A stretch of 64,000 nucleotides of DNA from CATOSP01 sp965197545 (lineage in GTDB: Bacteria > Chloroflexota > Dehalococcoidia > Lucifugimonadales > UBA3495): the NCBI GenBank assembly GCA_965197545.1, contig CBDANJ010000008.1:186001-250000 (forward strand), read 5' to 3'. Made by a program: the position numbers and the translations under genes. Position 1 is the stretch's first letter. Every line of letters begins with the position of its first letter. Below the pieces are notes generated by a model that was given only the letters and a program-made list of their open reading frames with translations, did not search any database and was not told where the DNA came from. Shown piece by piece: positions 9,981 through 17,389 of this stretch.

Positions 9981-11213
9981 ATGCCATTATCTACATCAGC
10001 TGCAATAGCGCCAAGGACCCGGTTGCGTCTAACCGGGTCCTTCCATTCACGGAGGCAGGATACAGCTGAGAGCATCTACCACCTAGACGAACAGGGGCAA
10101 ATTGAGCCAATGACCGAAGAGCCGTTTGATTTGGAGGACACGCTCCAGAAGTTGGTGGCCGACCACCCGGAACTGCTGTCCGGCGAGCAGATGGATCCCG
10201 CCGACCCGCGCCGATGGATTCTGATAAACCGGGAGCACGGGATTCCAGATACCGCAGGTGGCGGCAGCCGGTGGGCAGTGGACCATTTGCTCATCGATCA
10301 GGACGCGGTACCCACACTGGTCGAGGTCAAACGCTCGTCCAACTCCGAGATTCGCCGCACCATCGTTGGGCAAATGCTGGACTATGCGGCCCACGCCCGG
10401 CACACTTGGGACGTGCGCGACATCCGCCAAGCCTTTGAAGAGTCCAGAACCGGCTCGGGGCAAAATCCGGACCATGGACTGGCAGCCTTGTTGCAGTTCG
10501 ACGGCGGGCCTGACGCCGACGAGTTCTGGCAGCGGGTGGAGACCAACCTGCGGGCCGCCCGCCTGCGCCTGCTGTTCGTCGCCGACGTAATCCCCGACGA
10601 GTTGACCCGCGTGGTGGAGTTCCTCAACGAGCAAATGCCGGGTATTGAAGTACTGGCGGTGGAAATCAGGCAATTCCGTGGCGTGACGGGTAGGACGTTG
10701 GTGCCGCGGGTCATAGGCAGGACTGCCGCCGCTCCGGCGAGGGCCTCGACGGCCAGGAGCCGGATGGACCTCGACGAATTTCTCAATCAAATGCCAAGTC
10801 CGGAAGCCAAAGAGGCCACCGGTCGGCTACTGGATGTGGTGAGCAAACACAACGTTAGTTTTGAGTGGGGTTCAAGGGGCGTCAGCATTCGTGCCCGCTG
10901 CCCTTCATGGCGGCTACCTCTGACCGTTGCTTGGTTGTACCCGACCGCCCCAAGAAGTGGATGGAGAGAGTGTACTTTTGGGTGTGGTAACTGGAGCCCC
11001 GACTTTTTCGAGAGCTTGCTCTCAAACCTTCGTGGACTTCTGGAAAGTTGGGCTGACCAATTCTCCACAGACTCCTTTACTATCGATGCCTCAAGTACCC
11101 GCGCCAAAGCCTGGACCATGTCTCGCGAAGACGCCGCCGCGAATATTGACGTGCTGGCGGAGCGGCTGGAGAATGTTCTGGTGGAATTGGCAGCCCTCCC
11201 TGTGCAGCCGTGA
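9981..11213 (+). CDS. PD-(D/E)XK nuclease-like protein
   Basis: The frame spans 410 codons, but recognisable sequence starts only at about residue 31 (IYHLDEQGQIEPM), so the first ~30 residues may not be translated; no ordinary start is well placed after the GGAGGCAGG near 10050. Residues ~45-150 hold a PD-(D/E)XK-like core: an acidic VDHLLID strand, then TLVEVKRSS with the E-x-K pair, then IVGQMLDYAA, all typical of restriction-endonuclease-like folds. The C-terminal ~130 residues after a low-complexity Ala/Arg linker are unassigned. It may be a DNA-repair or defence nuclease. It follows a toxin-antitoxin pair in a decayed accessory zone. Confidence 0.55.
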   Translation: MPLSTSAAIAPRTRLRLTGSFHSRRQDTAESIYHLDEQGQIEPMTEEPFDLEDTLQKLVADHPELLSGEQMDPADPRRWILINREHGIPDTAGGGSRWAVDHLLIDQDAVPTLVEVKRSSNSEIRRTIVGQMLDYAAHARHTWDVRDIRQAFEESRTGSGQNPDHGLAALLQFDGGPDADEFWQRVETNLRAARLRLLFVADVIPDELTRVVEFLNEQMPGIEVLAVEIRQFRGVTGRTLVPRVIGRTAAAPARASTARSRMDLDEFLNQMPSPEAKEATGRLLDVVSKHNVSFEWGSRGVSIRARCPSWRLPLTVAWLYPTAPRSGWRECTFGCGNWSPDFFESLLSNLRGLLESWADQFSTDSFTIDASSTRAKAWTMSREDAAANIDVLAERLENVLVELAALPVQP

Positions 11214-11238
11214 CTCAACTAACGCCACATTAACCTAA

Positions 11239-11383
11239 TATTACAACGACGCTTCGCAAGAAAGGGACCTTGAAGACTTCTTCATGGCTACCTGCCCACG
11301 CGCTTGACAGCTTTGTGGCCATGCTTTCCGCGAAGCGATTTCCGGCCAATGCCTGACCAAATTGAGGAACCGTCGTTGTAATA
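11239..11383. repeat. 145-bp segment with 13-bp perfect inverted ends
   Basis: TATTACAACGACG at 11239-11251 and its exact complement at 11371-11383. The interior has no gene. The size and ends look like a miniature transposable element or the edge scars of a larger one. No target duplication was recognised. Confidence 0.55.
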
Positions 11384-11420
11384 CTAACTGCTGAGGGTAG
11401 TAATTCCAAAACTGACACTG

Positions 11421-11821
11421 AGAGACGCCTTCTCGATTCTGGCTTACCGGGAATACTCGGAAAGTGTTTTCGCGGCGCAATGGCTGATGGGTATTGACAG
11501 GGAGCCGGCAGGCGGCAGATTCGAGGCTTTTCTTACTGAACTGTTTGCAAGCCCAGTCATCCAGCGGGAAGAGAACAGGCTGATTGTCCACTTGGTCAAC
11601 ACGACTATGGCTACGATGCAAACCGTGACTGGAACAACGTGATGAGAGACCTCAAGATCGCCCTGGCGCTACCGGAAGAGTTCACCACGTGCGAGGTTAG
11701 GATTGTCACGCCGGACGACGTGCCCACGGAGGGACTCGCCTGGACCGAAAAGAATGGCGCCGTGGAACTGCATGTTCCCGAGTTGGAGCTGTGGAGTATG
11801 ATCGTGCTGGAAGGGCGATAG
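11421..11821 (+). pseudogene. 3' remnant of a glycosidase-like gene, frameshifted
   Basis: One frame reads RDAFSILAYREYSESVFAAQ through ENRLIVHLVNTT and stops at 11642. A second frame takes over near 11605 with DYGYDANRDWNNVMRDLKIA, then CEVRIVTPDDVP and a final ELHVPELELWSMIVLEGR, ending at 11821. The pattern I-V-H-L-V-N, then a beta domain ending with a VPELxxWxxxVLE strand, is common at the C-terminus of large glycosidase-like proteins. The 5' part is missing. A frame change and a missing start make this a decayed fragment. The family guess rests on these short motifs only. Confidence 0.45.
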
Positions 11822-11891
11822 TCCGGCTCCCTACTAACATGGTCAAGAGGGTCGGGCCGGACCGTAGAGAAATAATCAGTCTCCGGTTCTC

Positions 11892-12110
11892 TTGGCCCGA
11901 AGGGCCTGGCCCACCGGCTGTAGTGGAGACCAGTACGAGGGCCGGCCGCTTATCGACGCGAAGTGGAGCAGTGGCGGCCTCGACGTGATGTTCGTCCAGC
12001 AGATCATGGGCCACAGTACCCTGGAGGTGCTCCGGAAGCATTACCTGAGCCGTCTGGACATCAAAAAGGCCCTGGCGGCAATGGAACGGCTGTACGGGAG
12101 GGGCGGATAG
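11892..12110 (+). pseudogene. C-terminal fragment of a tyrosine recombinase (integrase)
   Basis: The last ~45 codons read DVMFVQQIMGHSTLEVLRKH followed by YLSRLDIKKAL. This is the end of the catalytic domain of Xer/phage-type integrases: the L/M-G-H-S-T box with its active-site histidine and the R-x-x-Y box with the nucleophilic tyrosine. The upstream Arg boxes and the N-terminal binding domain are absent, so the gene is truncated. It suggests that an integrative element once occupied this zone, about 3 kb from the tRNA-fMet gene. Confidence 0.7.
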
Positions 12111-12231
12111 CAAGTTACGGCCTGTTTCGGGGACACTGAGGCGGGTTATGGAATCGGGAGACTGAGCCGCTCGGCGTCGCCGACATCTTGGCGTATCTGC
12201 CCCGGAATATTCCTGAACGGTTGGTTGGCTT

Positions 12232-12871
12232 GTAACAGTTCAGACTGGGCTTAAACCGCGCTGAGTCCACGAATGGAAGAAGGTACTACGCGGGTAAAGT
12301 GAAGGCATGAGTTTGCCTGAGGATTTGGCCGGGTTCTCCCGGGGGGAATTGATTGAGCTAGTTGGCCGGCTCTTTGGTCATATCCAAGTTCCGGAAGCCC
12401 GGACCGCCGGGTTGGAAGGCCAACAAAAGCCGCCACCCGATGCCGGGAAGGAGCGGAAGCCGCCGTCTTGGGTCAAAGCCAACCGGCCCGGCGGGTAGAG
12501 CGGCAACAACGCTGCCGGCAGTGGCTATGGTCCATCTGTAAGCCTTACTTGGGCGGCGATGCGCCCATGAGGGCGCTGTGCCGGCGGGTGGAACGCTTCC
12601 TGCCGGAGCTATTCACCTTCGCCGCCGAGCCCCGGGCCGGCGCGGACAACAACGCGGACAACAACGCGGACAACAACGCGGCGGAGCGTAGTCTGCGCCC
12701 GCCGGTGGTGAGCCGGAAGATCAGCGGCGGCGCCTGTTCGGAGCGGGGGAGCGAGACCAAGAGCATCCCGGCTTCCTTGTTCGGCACCTGGCGCCTGCAA
12801 GAACGCAATCCCTACCAAGCCCTACAATCCATCCTCTCCAAACCCCACCTCGCCCCAGTCTGAACAGTTAC
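12232..12871 (+). mobile_element. Decayed, internally deleted IS66-type insertion sequence
   Basis: Bounded by 18-bp imperfect inverted repeats: GTAACAGTTCAGACTGGG at 12232-12249 and CCCAGTCTGAACAGTTAC at 12854-12871 (17 of 18 match). Inside are two pieces of an IS66-family transposase. The N-terminal piece (12307-12498) has the leucine-zipper start and the KPPSWVKANRP linker. The C-terminal piece (frame 12468-12863) has RVERFLPELFTFAA, AAERSLRPPVVSRKISGG and SLFGTWRL. The central catalytic domain between them is deleted and the frames differ, so the element cannot move by itself. The ends match those of the miniature elements at 21.4, 23.2 and 58.0 kb. Confidence 0.85.
12642..12677 (+). repeat. 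Three 12-bp tandem units in the DDE motif of the IS66 remnant
   Basis: GCGGACAACAAC occurs three times in a row and encodes ADNN three times. The normal IS66 transposase has a single DNNAAERS motif here carrying the catalytic glutamate, so the motif has been expanded. Confidence 0.9.
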
Positions 12872-13101
12872 GTCTTCTATTATTAGAATCATCGATAGCA
12901 CGGTGGAATAGGGTCAACCCACTATTATTGCAGCCCTCAGGTGCCCACGTGGCCAGTACCGGCCTTGCCCCGGGAAAGGGTTTGGCGGCCCCGGCCGGGC
13001 TGACCGCAACCTCTGGGATGAGCTAAGATATTTCCGGTAGGGGCCAACCTCTTCAAAGTGTCCCGATTGCCAAACATCCAGCGACCGGAGGAAGTCAAAC
13101 C

Positions 13102-14268
13102 ATGAAGGATTCGGCAGACGTAGTAATCATCGGAGGGGGCGTCGTGGGATGCAGCATCCTGTACAACCTGGGACGCCTGGGGATCACCGACACTCTCTTG
13201 CTGGAGCGGGACGTCCTCAACTCCGGGTCTACGGGGCGGACTGCGGCTATCTGCCGGATGCACTACTCCAATCCGGTGACGGCCTCAATGGCATGGGAAA
13301 GCCGCCGCATATTCGCCAACTTCGAGGAGTCGGTTGGAGGCCCGTCAGGATTCGTCGAGACGGGTTACCTGGTGATCGTCGAGAACGAGGACCGGCCAGG
13401 GCTGGAGAAGAACGTCGCGATGCAACTCGACCTGGGCATCGACACGATGGTGGTCACCGTCGACGACCTGCGGGACATCGCGCCTATGATCAGCGTGGGC
13501 GAGGACGAGGCGATGGGTTGGGAACCCCAGTCGGGTTACGCCGACCCATACCTGGTAACTTCCTCTTACGCCAACCGCGCCACTGAGATGGGAGCTGAAA
13601 TTTTGCCACAGACTCCGGCCCTGGGGATCGAGGTCGACGGCGGTCGCGTGCGGGCTGTAAAAACCGCCCAGGGCCGCGTGGAGACTCCGGTAGCCGTGGT
13701 CGCCGCCGGGCCGTGGTCCAAGCGTGAATTGGCCAAAGTTGGGGTTGACGTGCCTCTCGTGCCCGTTCGTCATCAGGCAGCGTATCTGGTCCGACCTGTC
13801 GACCTGTTGCCCTTCCATCCCACGGTGGGCGATATTGCCCAGTCCTTCTCCTTTCGGCCCGACGGAACGTCCTTCACTTTGATGGGCTTCGGGGACGACG
13901 AAGAGGTCGAACTGGACAACTACAATCAGGCAGTAGACATGGACGTAATGGCCGACGCCGTCCGCCGGCTGCAACGGCGCCTGCCGGACATGTCCGGCGC
14001 CTATTTTCGCGGCGGATGGTCCGGGCTGTTCACCACCACCCCGGACTGGCACCCCATCTTGGACAAGGTGCCGGGCATAGAAGGTCTCTACTGCGCCGTT
14101 GGATTCAGCGGGCATGGGTTCAAACTGTCGCCAATGATCGGTGTGACCATGGCCGAGTTGGTGGCTCAAGGGGCGTCCACTTCCATCGACATCTCTCCCC
14201 TCCGTTACTCCCGCTTCGAAGAAAACGACCTGCTGGGGTCCAGCTATCGGTACCGGGTCCTGGCGTAA
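13102..14268 (+). CDS. FAD-dependent oxidoreductase (DAO/sarcosine oxidase-like)
   Basis: 388 residues, typical for the D-amino-acid oxidase/glycine oxidase/sarcosine oxidase group, which oxidises amines with FAD. The dinucleotide-binding motif VVIIGGGVVGCSILYNL is at residues ~7-23, followed by the LLERD strand end that binds the ribose. Near the C-terminus, GLYCAVGFSGHGFKLSP is the family's flavin-contacting GxxGHG segment. The substrate is unknown. It starts with ATG 5 bp after a GGAGG and is followed 7 bp later by a metalloprotease-like gene that may be co-transcribed. Confidence 0.9.
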   Translation: MKDSADVVIIGGGVVGCSILYNLGRLGITDTLLLERDVLNSGSTGRTAAICRMHYSNPVTASMAWESRRIFANFEESVGGPSGFVETGYLVIVENEDRPGLEKNVAMQLDLGIDTMVVTVDDLRDIAPMISVGEDEAMGWEPQSGYADPYLVTSSYANRATEMGAEILPQTPALGIEVDGGRVRAVKTAQGRVETPVAVVAAGPWSKRELAKVGVDVPLVPVRHQAAYLVRPVDLLPFHPTVGDIAQSFSFRPDGTSFTLMGFGDDEEVELDNYNQAVDMDVMADAVRRLQRRLPDMSGAYFRGGWSGLFTTTPDWHPILDKVPGIEGLYCAVGFSGHGFKLSPMIGVTMAELVAQGASTSIDISPLRYSRFEENDLLGSSYRYRVLA

Positions 14269-14275
14269 CTTCGCC

Positions 14276-15499
14276 TTGCTGAAGCGGTGGCCCAGGAGTG
14301 TGCTGGCCCTCGCGCTGGCCTTCCTGTTGTTGGCCGCCGGCAACAACTCCTACCGCCCCGACAAGCTGGAACTTCTGGTAATTCCATACCGCTACAGCCT
14401 GCTTGATTGGGAAGTGTCCAACTTTTTGGACAAGTGGGTCCGGAAGTCGTGGGACCTGTTGCCATGGGCCGCCGAACCCGACCGCGAAACGCGTAAAGCC
14501 CTGGTCCGGGAATTCTTCTCCCTGGGCAGGGAGATGCGTGAGTTGGAAAGGCGGTCAAGATTCCCCGGAATTTCAAGCGGCGGAATGCTTCCCCGAGGAC
14601 CAAGTCCGCCAACCGCCAGAATCGAACAAATCCGCGAACGGCGCAATGATATCCTTCCCCAGGTGGAAGAAGCCGTGGAGGCCGAGATAAGCGCGGTCCT
14701 GGCTGCGGAGGGCTTCGCTTCCCGAATCGGGCTCATATTTCCGCCGGTCGATACGGTGTTCGCCAGGTCGCCCGGAGTGCTGGTGCTTTCTCCCAGGGAC
14801 CGGATCTATCGGCAGGATACCGTGCTCCTAAAACCCGGACTTGGAGACGTGGTAAGGGAAAGGATCGAAGCGGAATTCCTCCAGGAAAAGGACCTGTCCG
14901 CCCTCGTGGCCCGTACCGGAGGAGTCGCCGTATATCCAAGTGTGGTGTCCGACGCAGGGGGAATGCGCCACGCGGTGGTCACGGCTGCGCACGAGTGGCT
15001 TCACCATTGGTTCTTCCTCCAGCCTCTGGGACAACACTTCTGGGACAACCCGGAAATGACCACGCTGAACGAGACGGCGGCGACGCTGGCCGGGCAGGAG
15101 TTAGGAGGCCGCGCCTTCACCGCCATTACCGGGAAGGGGATAGCCTCGGAAACCCCGGCGGCGGTGGCCAGCCAAATTGGCTTCGACTTCAGGAAAGAGA
15201 TGCGGGAGACCCGGGTCCGTACCCAGGAGCTTTTGACCCAGGGCAAAATCGAGGAAGCCGAAGCCTACATGGAGAAGCGAAGGCTTCTATTCGTGCGGCA
15301 CGGTTATTTCATCCGGAAGATAAACCAGGCCTACTTCGCCTTCCACGGTTCCTACGCGACCAGCCCAGCGTCGGTCAGTCCAGTGCATGGACAGCTACAG
15401 GAGTTGCGGCGGAGGAGCGGATCGTTGAGCGAGTTCCTGCACACGGTGGCCCAGTTCAACAGCTACGAGGAGTTTCGGGCACATCTGGAGCCGGAGTGA
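14276..15499 (+). CDS. Membrane-anchored zinc metalloprotease-like protein
   Basis: 407 residues from a TTG start close behind the oxidoreductase. One N-terminal hydrophobic segment (residues ~7-22, VLALALAFLLLAAGN) anchors or exports it. In the C-terminal half a zinc site is visible: VTAAHEWLHHWFF gives the H-E-x-x-H motif and TTLNETAATLAG, about 25 residues later, gives the downstream N-E-x-x-A glutamate typical of gluzincins. The middle is helical and charged. No named family is recognised. The action is probably outside the cytoplasm. Peptidase activity is inferred from the motif. Confidence 0.6.
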   Translation: MLKRWPRSVLALALAFLLLAAGNNSYRPDKLELLVIPYRYSLLDWEVSNFLDKWVRKSWDLLPWAAEPDRETRKALVREFFSLGREMRELERRSRFPGISSGGMLPRGPSPPTARIEQIRERRNDILPQVEEAVEAEISAVLAAEGFASRIGLIFPPVDTVFARSPGVLVLSPRDRIYRQDTVLLKPGLGDVVRERIEAEFLQEKDLSALVARTGGVAVYPSVVSDAGGMRHAVVTAAHEWLHHWFFLQPLGQHFWDNPEMTTLNETAATLAGQELGGRAFTAITGKGIASETPAAVASQIGFDFRKEMRETRVRTQELLTQGKIEEAEAYMEKRRLLFVRHGYFIRKINQAYFAFHGSYATSPASVSPVHGQLQELRRRSGSLSEFLHTVAQFNSYEEFRAHLEPE

Positions 15500-15567
15500 T
15501 CCGATGGCGAAACGCAAGGACGGGTCCTGCCGCTACGACCCCCATGAATTCTGGGTTTAGTCCCCGA

Positions 15568-16776
15568 TTAGACCCAGGGAGTGCGCTTGGAGCGGTCCTT
15601 CTCCGAGGTGTAGGCGCGCATCCCCCTGCGCTCAAGGCTCTCGGCCACCATCCGCTTGAATAGCTCCCGGTCCTTGCCGCTTATCACGGCTTGCTCGTGG
15701 GCCTCTGAGATCGCCACCGGGTAGCCCTGACCCCTCCGGCATTGGTCCAATATCAGGCTATGGCCCAGAGCCAACAAGCCCTCGTCTTCGGCGGTCCAGG
15801 ACGGGGTCTCCACCCTGGCGATCTCTTCCCCGCAGTGGAGGTAATAGAAATCGACCTGGTGCTCCCCGTAGCTCTCCCGAGGCACCGAAGAATTGGTGCG
15901 GTAAACCGGAGAACGCCAGCCAGGAGCAAGGGTTTCTTGAAAAATGTCCCGGTCAAGAAAGTCGTTGGCCTGTTCACAGGGCGAGACTATCGACCGGCGG
16001 TTGCTGCAAGAACGGCTGCATTGGGAGAACTCAAAGGGGCAGAGGGTGGACCTGGCTGCGTTGACCAATTCCGCGCTTCTGGGCAGCGATACGTAGGCCG
16101 CCACGCTCAGGGGCCGCAACCGGGACTGTTCCCTAAGCCGGTCCAACGCGGGAAGCATCCGGCCTTGGATGATGGTGTCCCGGACAAACGGCGGATACCC
16201 GCGGCCCGACAACCCCCACAACACCAGCGACCCGTCCACCAGGGCCAGCGTAGGCAGTCCAGGAGGACAATCTTCCACCACTTCGGCCAGCCGCTCCAAC
16301 TCCCGCACCGTCCTGATGAGACCCAGCAATGCGCCAGTCACAGGCTCTTCCTGTGCCCGGTTGGAGGGGTTTGCTATGTACAGGTCCTCACGCTCATAGG
16401 CCAGGTCTGGTTGGCTGAAGAGTTGGGCATTGGGCTGAGAGCCGTAGGTCAATTGGCATCCGCCCAGATTGACCAGATACGTTGCCACTGGCAAATGGCG
16501 GTCAACGTCGATGTGCGACCCGTCCACCGCCACCACGCACCAATCGCGGGGAGTGTCTGACGGCCCGTAGCTACCCAGCAGCCGGTCTTGGACCTGCGCC
16601 GCCAGAAAGGGACGCTCCGGGTCGAAGGCGGTTTTCCCACTGGCCGTCTCCCGGCTGACGTCTTGCGCCGCGCCGATAAACCCGCGAAGCCTTCCAAGCC
16701 GGTCTTCCCGGGTCCGTCCAAGTTCCTCGCTGACACGGTCCAGTTGGAGGAATGTATTGCCAAGGTCAAGGGGCAT
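15568..16776 (-). CDS. nurA: NurA-domain nuclease
   Basis: 402 residues. NurA is a Mn-dependent nuclease with an RNase H-like fold that resects DNA ends with the hexameric ATPase HerA. The two acidic strands are visible: VVAVDGSHIDVDRH near residue 85 and ALVDGSLVLWGL near residue 180, followed by a C-terminal GQGYPVAISEAHEQAVI segment with His and Glu, as in bacterial NurA proteins. The usual herA partner is not in the window, so it must lie elsewhere. A cysteine-rich stretch (CPFEFSQCSRSC) near residue 245 is unusual and could bind metal. Confidence 0.8.
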   Translation of the reverse strand: MPLDLGNTFLQLDRVSEELGRTREDRLGRLRGFIGAAQDVSRETASGKTAFDPERPFLAAQVQDRLLGSYGPSDTPRDWCVVAVDGSHIDVDRHLPVATYLVNLGGCQLTYGSQPNAQLFSQPDLAYEREDLYIANPSNRAQEEPVTGALLGLIRTVRELERLAEVVEDCPPGLPTLALVDGSLVLWGLSGRGYPPFVRDTIIQGRMLPALDRLREQSRLRPLSVAAYVSLPRSAELVNAARSTLCPFEFSQCSRSCSNRRSIVSPCEQANDFLDRDIFQETLAPGWRSPVYRTNSSVPRESYGEHQVDFYYLHCGEEIARVETPSWTAEDEGLLALGHSLILDQCRRGQGYPVAISEAHEQAVISGKDRELFKRMVAESLERRGMRAYTSEKDRSKRTPWV

Positions 16777-16779
16777 GGG

Positions 16780-17064
16780 TCAGGTCCCGGTCGATATAGT
16801 CTCGGCTGATTCGATTAGCCTGGAGGGGACTCGAGCATCTACTTCACCTATGACAACATGGGGCGCGTGCACTCCGGGAGGGACGCAATCACCGTCATTA
16901 TCATCGTCTGCTTGCAGGACCCCTTCCAAAGCTAGTTTGGAGTTTGCCAGAGCTTCTTCGACCGTCAAACCGTCGGAGACGCAATTGGGGTAATAGGGGA
17001 AGAATGCCTGGTAGCCTCCTTCCTCCAACGGGACCAATACCACGGTGAATTTTTGCATGACCAT
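16780..17064 (-). CDS. hicB: HicB-family antitoxin with a frameshifted partner
   Basis: 94 residues from the ATG at 17064, which overlaps the hicA stop by one base (TGATG). The N-terminus MVMQKFTVVLVPLEEGGYQA and FPYYPNCVSDGLTVEEALANS are standard HicB; the C-terminal third is divergent and may hold the HicA-binding helix. The order here is hicA first, hicB second, the reverse of the loci at 1 kb and 3.5 kb. The gene is intact although its toxin is not. The nurA start is immediately downstream (3 bp gap), so hicB may share a transcript with nurA. Confidence 0.8.
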   Translation of the reverse strand: MVMQKFTVVLVPLEEGGYQAFFPYYPNCVSDGLTVEEALANSKLALEGVLQADDDNDGDCVPPGVHAPHVVIGEVDARVPSRLIESAETISTGT

Positions 17065-17292
17065 CACAGCACCTCTTCGGCTATTCTATCAAACTCCCTT
17101 CTGGTCAAACCCAAGGCTCGTAGGATGGTCGATAGGGTGCCTCGAGCCAACTCTTGGCGATTTTCGGGAACGGAGAGCGAGGGCCGCGCCCACCCTTCTG
17201 AAAATCGAGTGATCTCCCCGATAGTGGCTGAACTCCCAGCCCAAATAGGTCATAATTCGCCGCACTTCTGAGGGGCGATATCTTCGCGGCAC
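17064..17292 (-). pseudogene. hicA: Frameshifted hicA toxin
   Basis: The GTG at 17292 follows AAGAGGAG. The frame reads MPRRYRPSEVRRIMTYLGWE, then SHYRGDHSIFRRVG, including the catalytic Gly-Asp-His. Beyond about 17185 this frame loses similarity, while another frame continues the HicA body as RPSLSVPENRQELARGTLST followed by ILRALGLTRREF and DRIAEEVL with a stop at 17064. A one-base change in the length of the GGGTGGGCGCGG run would restore the gene. This is a true frameshift or an assembly error at a GC-rich run. Confidence 0.75.
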
Positions 17293-17389
17293 GGCTCCTC
17301 TTTGTGGCGGAGCGCAAATTCGGTCCTTTCCCCGGTTGAGTTGGGGACCTGGAATCTTCGGGATTGCCAACTAAAAGAGGTCCTATCCC

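Noticed and set aside
13345..14346. 333-codon open frame on the minus strand
   Set aside because: Mirror of the FAD oxidoreductase gene; no motif and composition typical of antisense frames.
15502..15558. 18-codon frame after the metalloprotease gene
   Set aside because: Too short and without a recognised motif or ribosome-binding site of its own.
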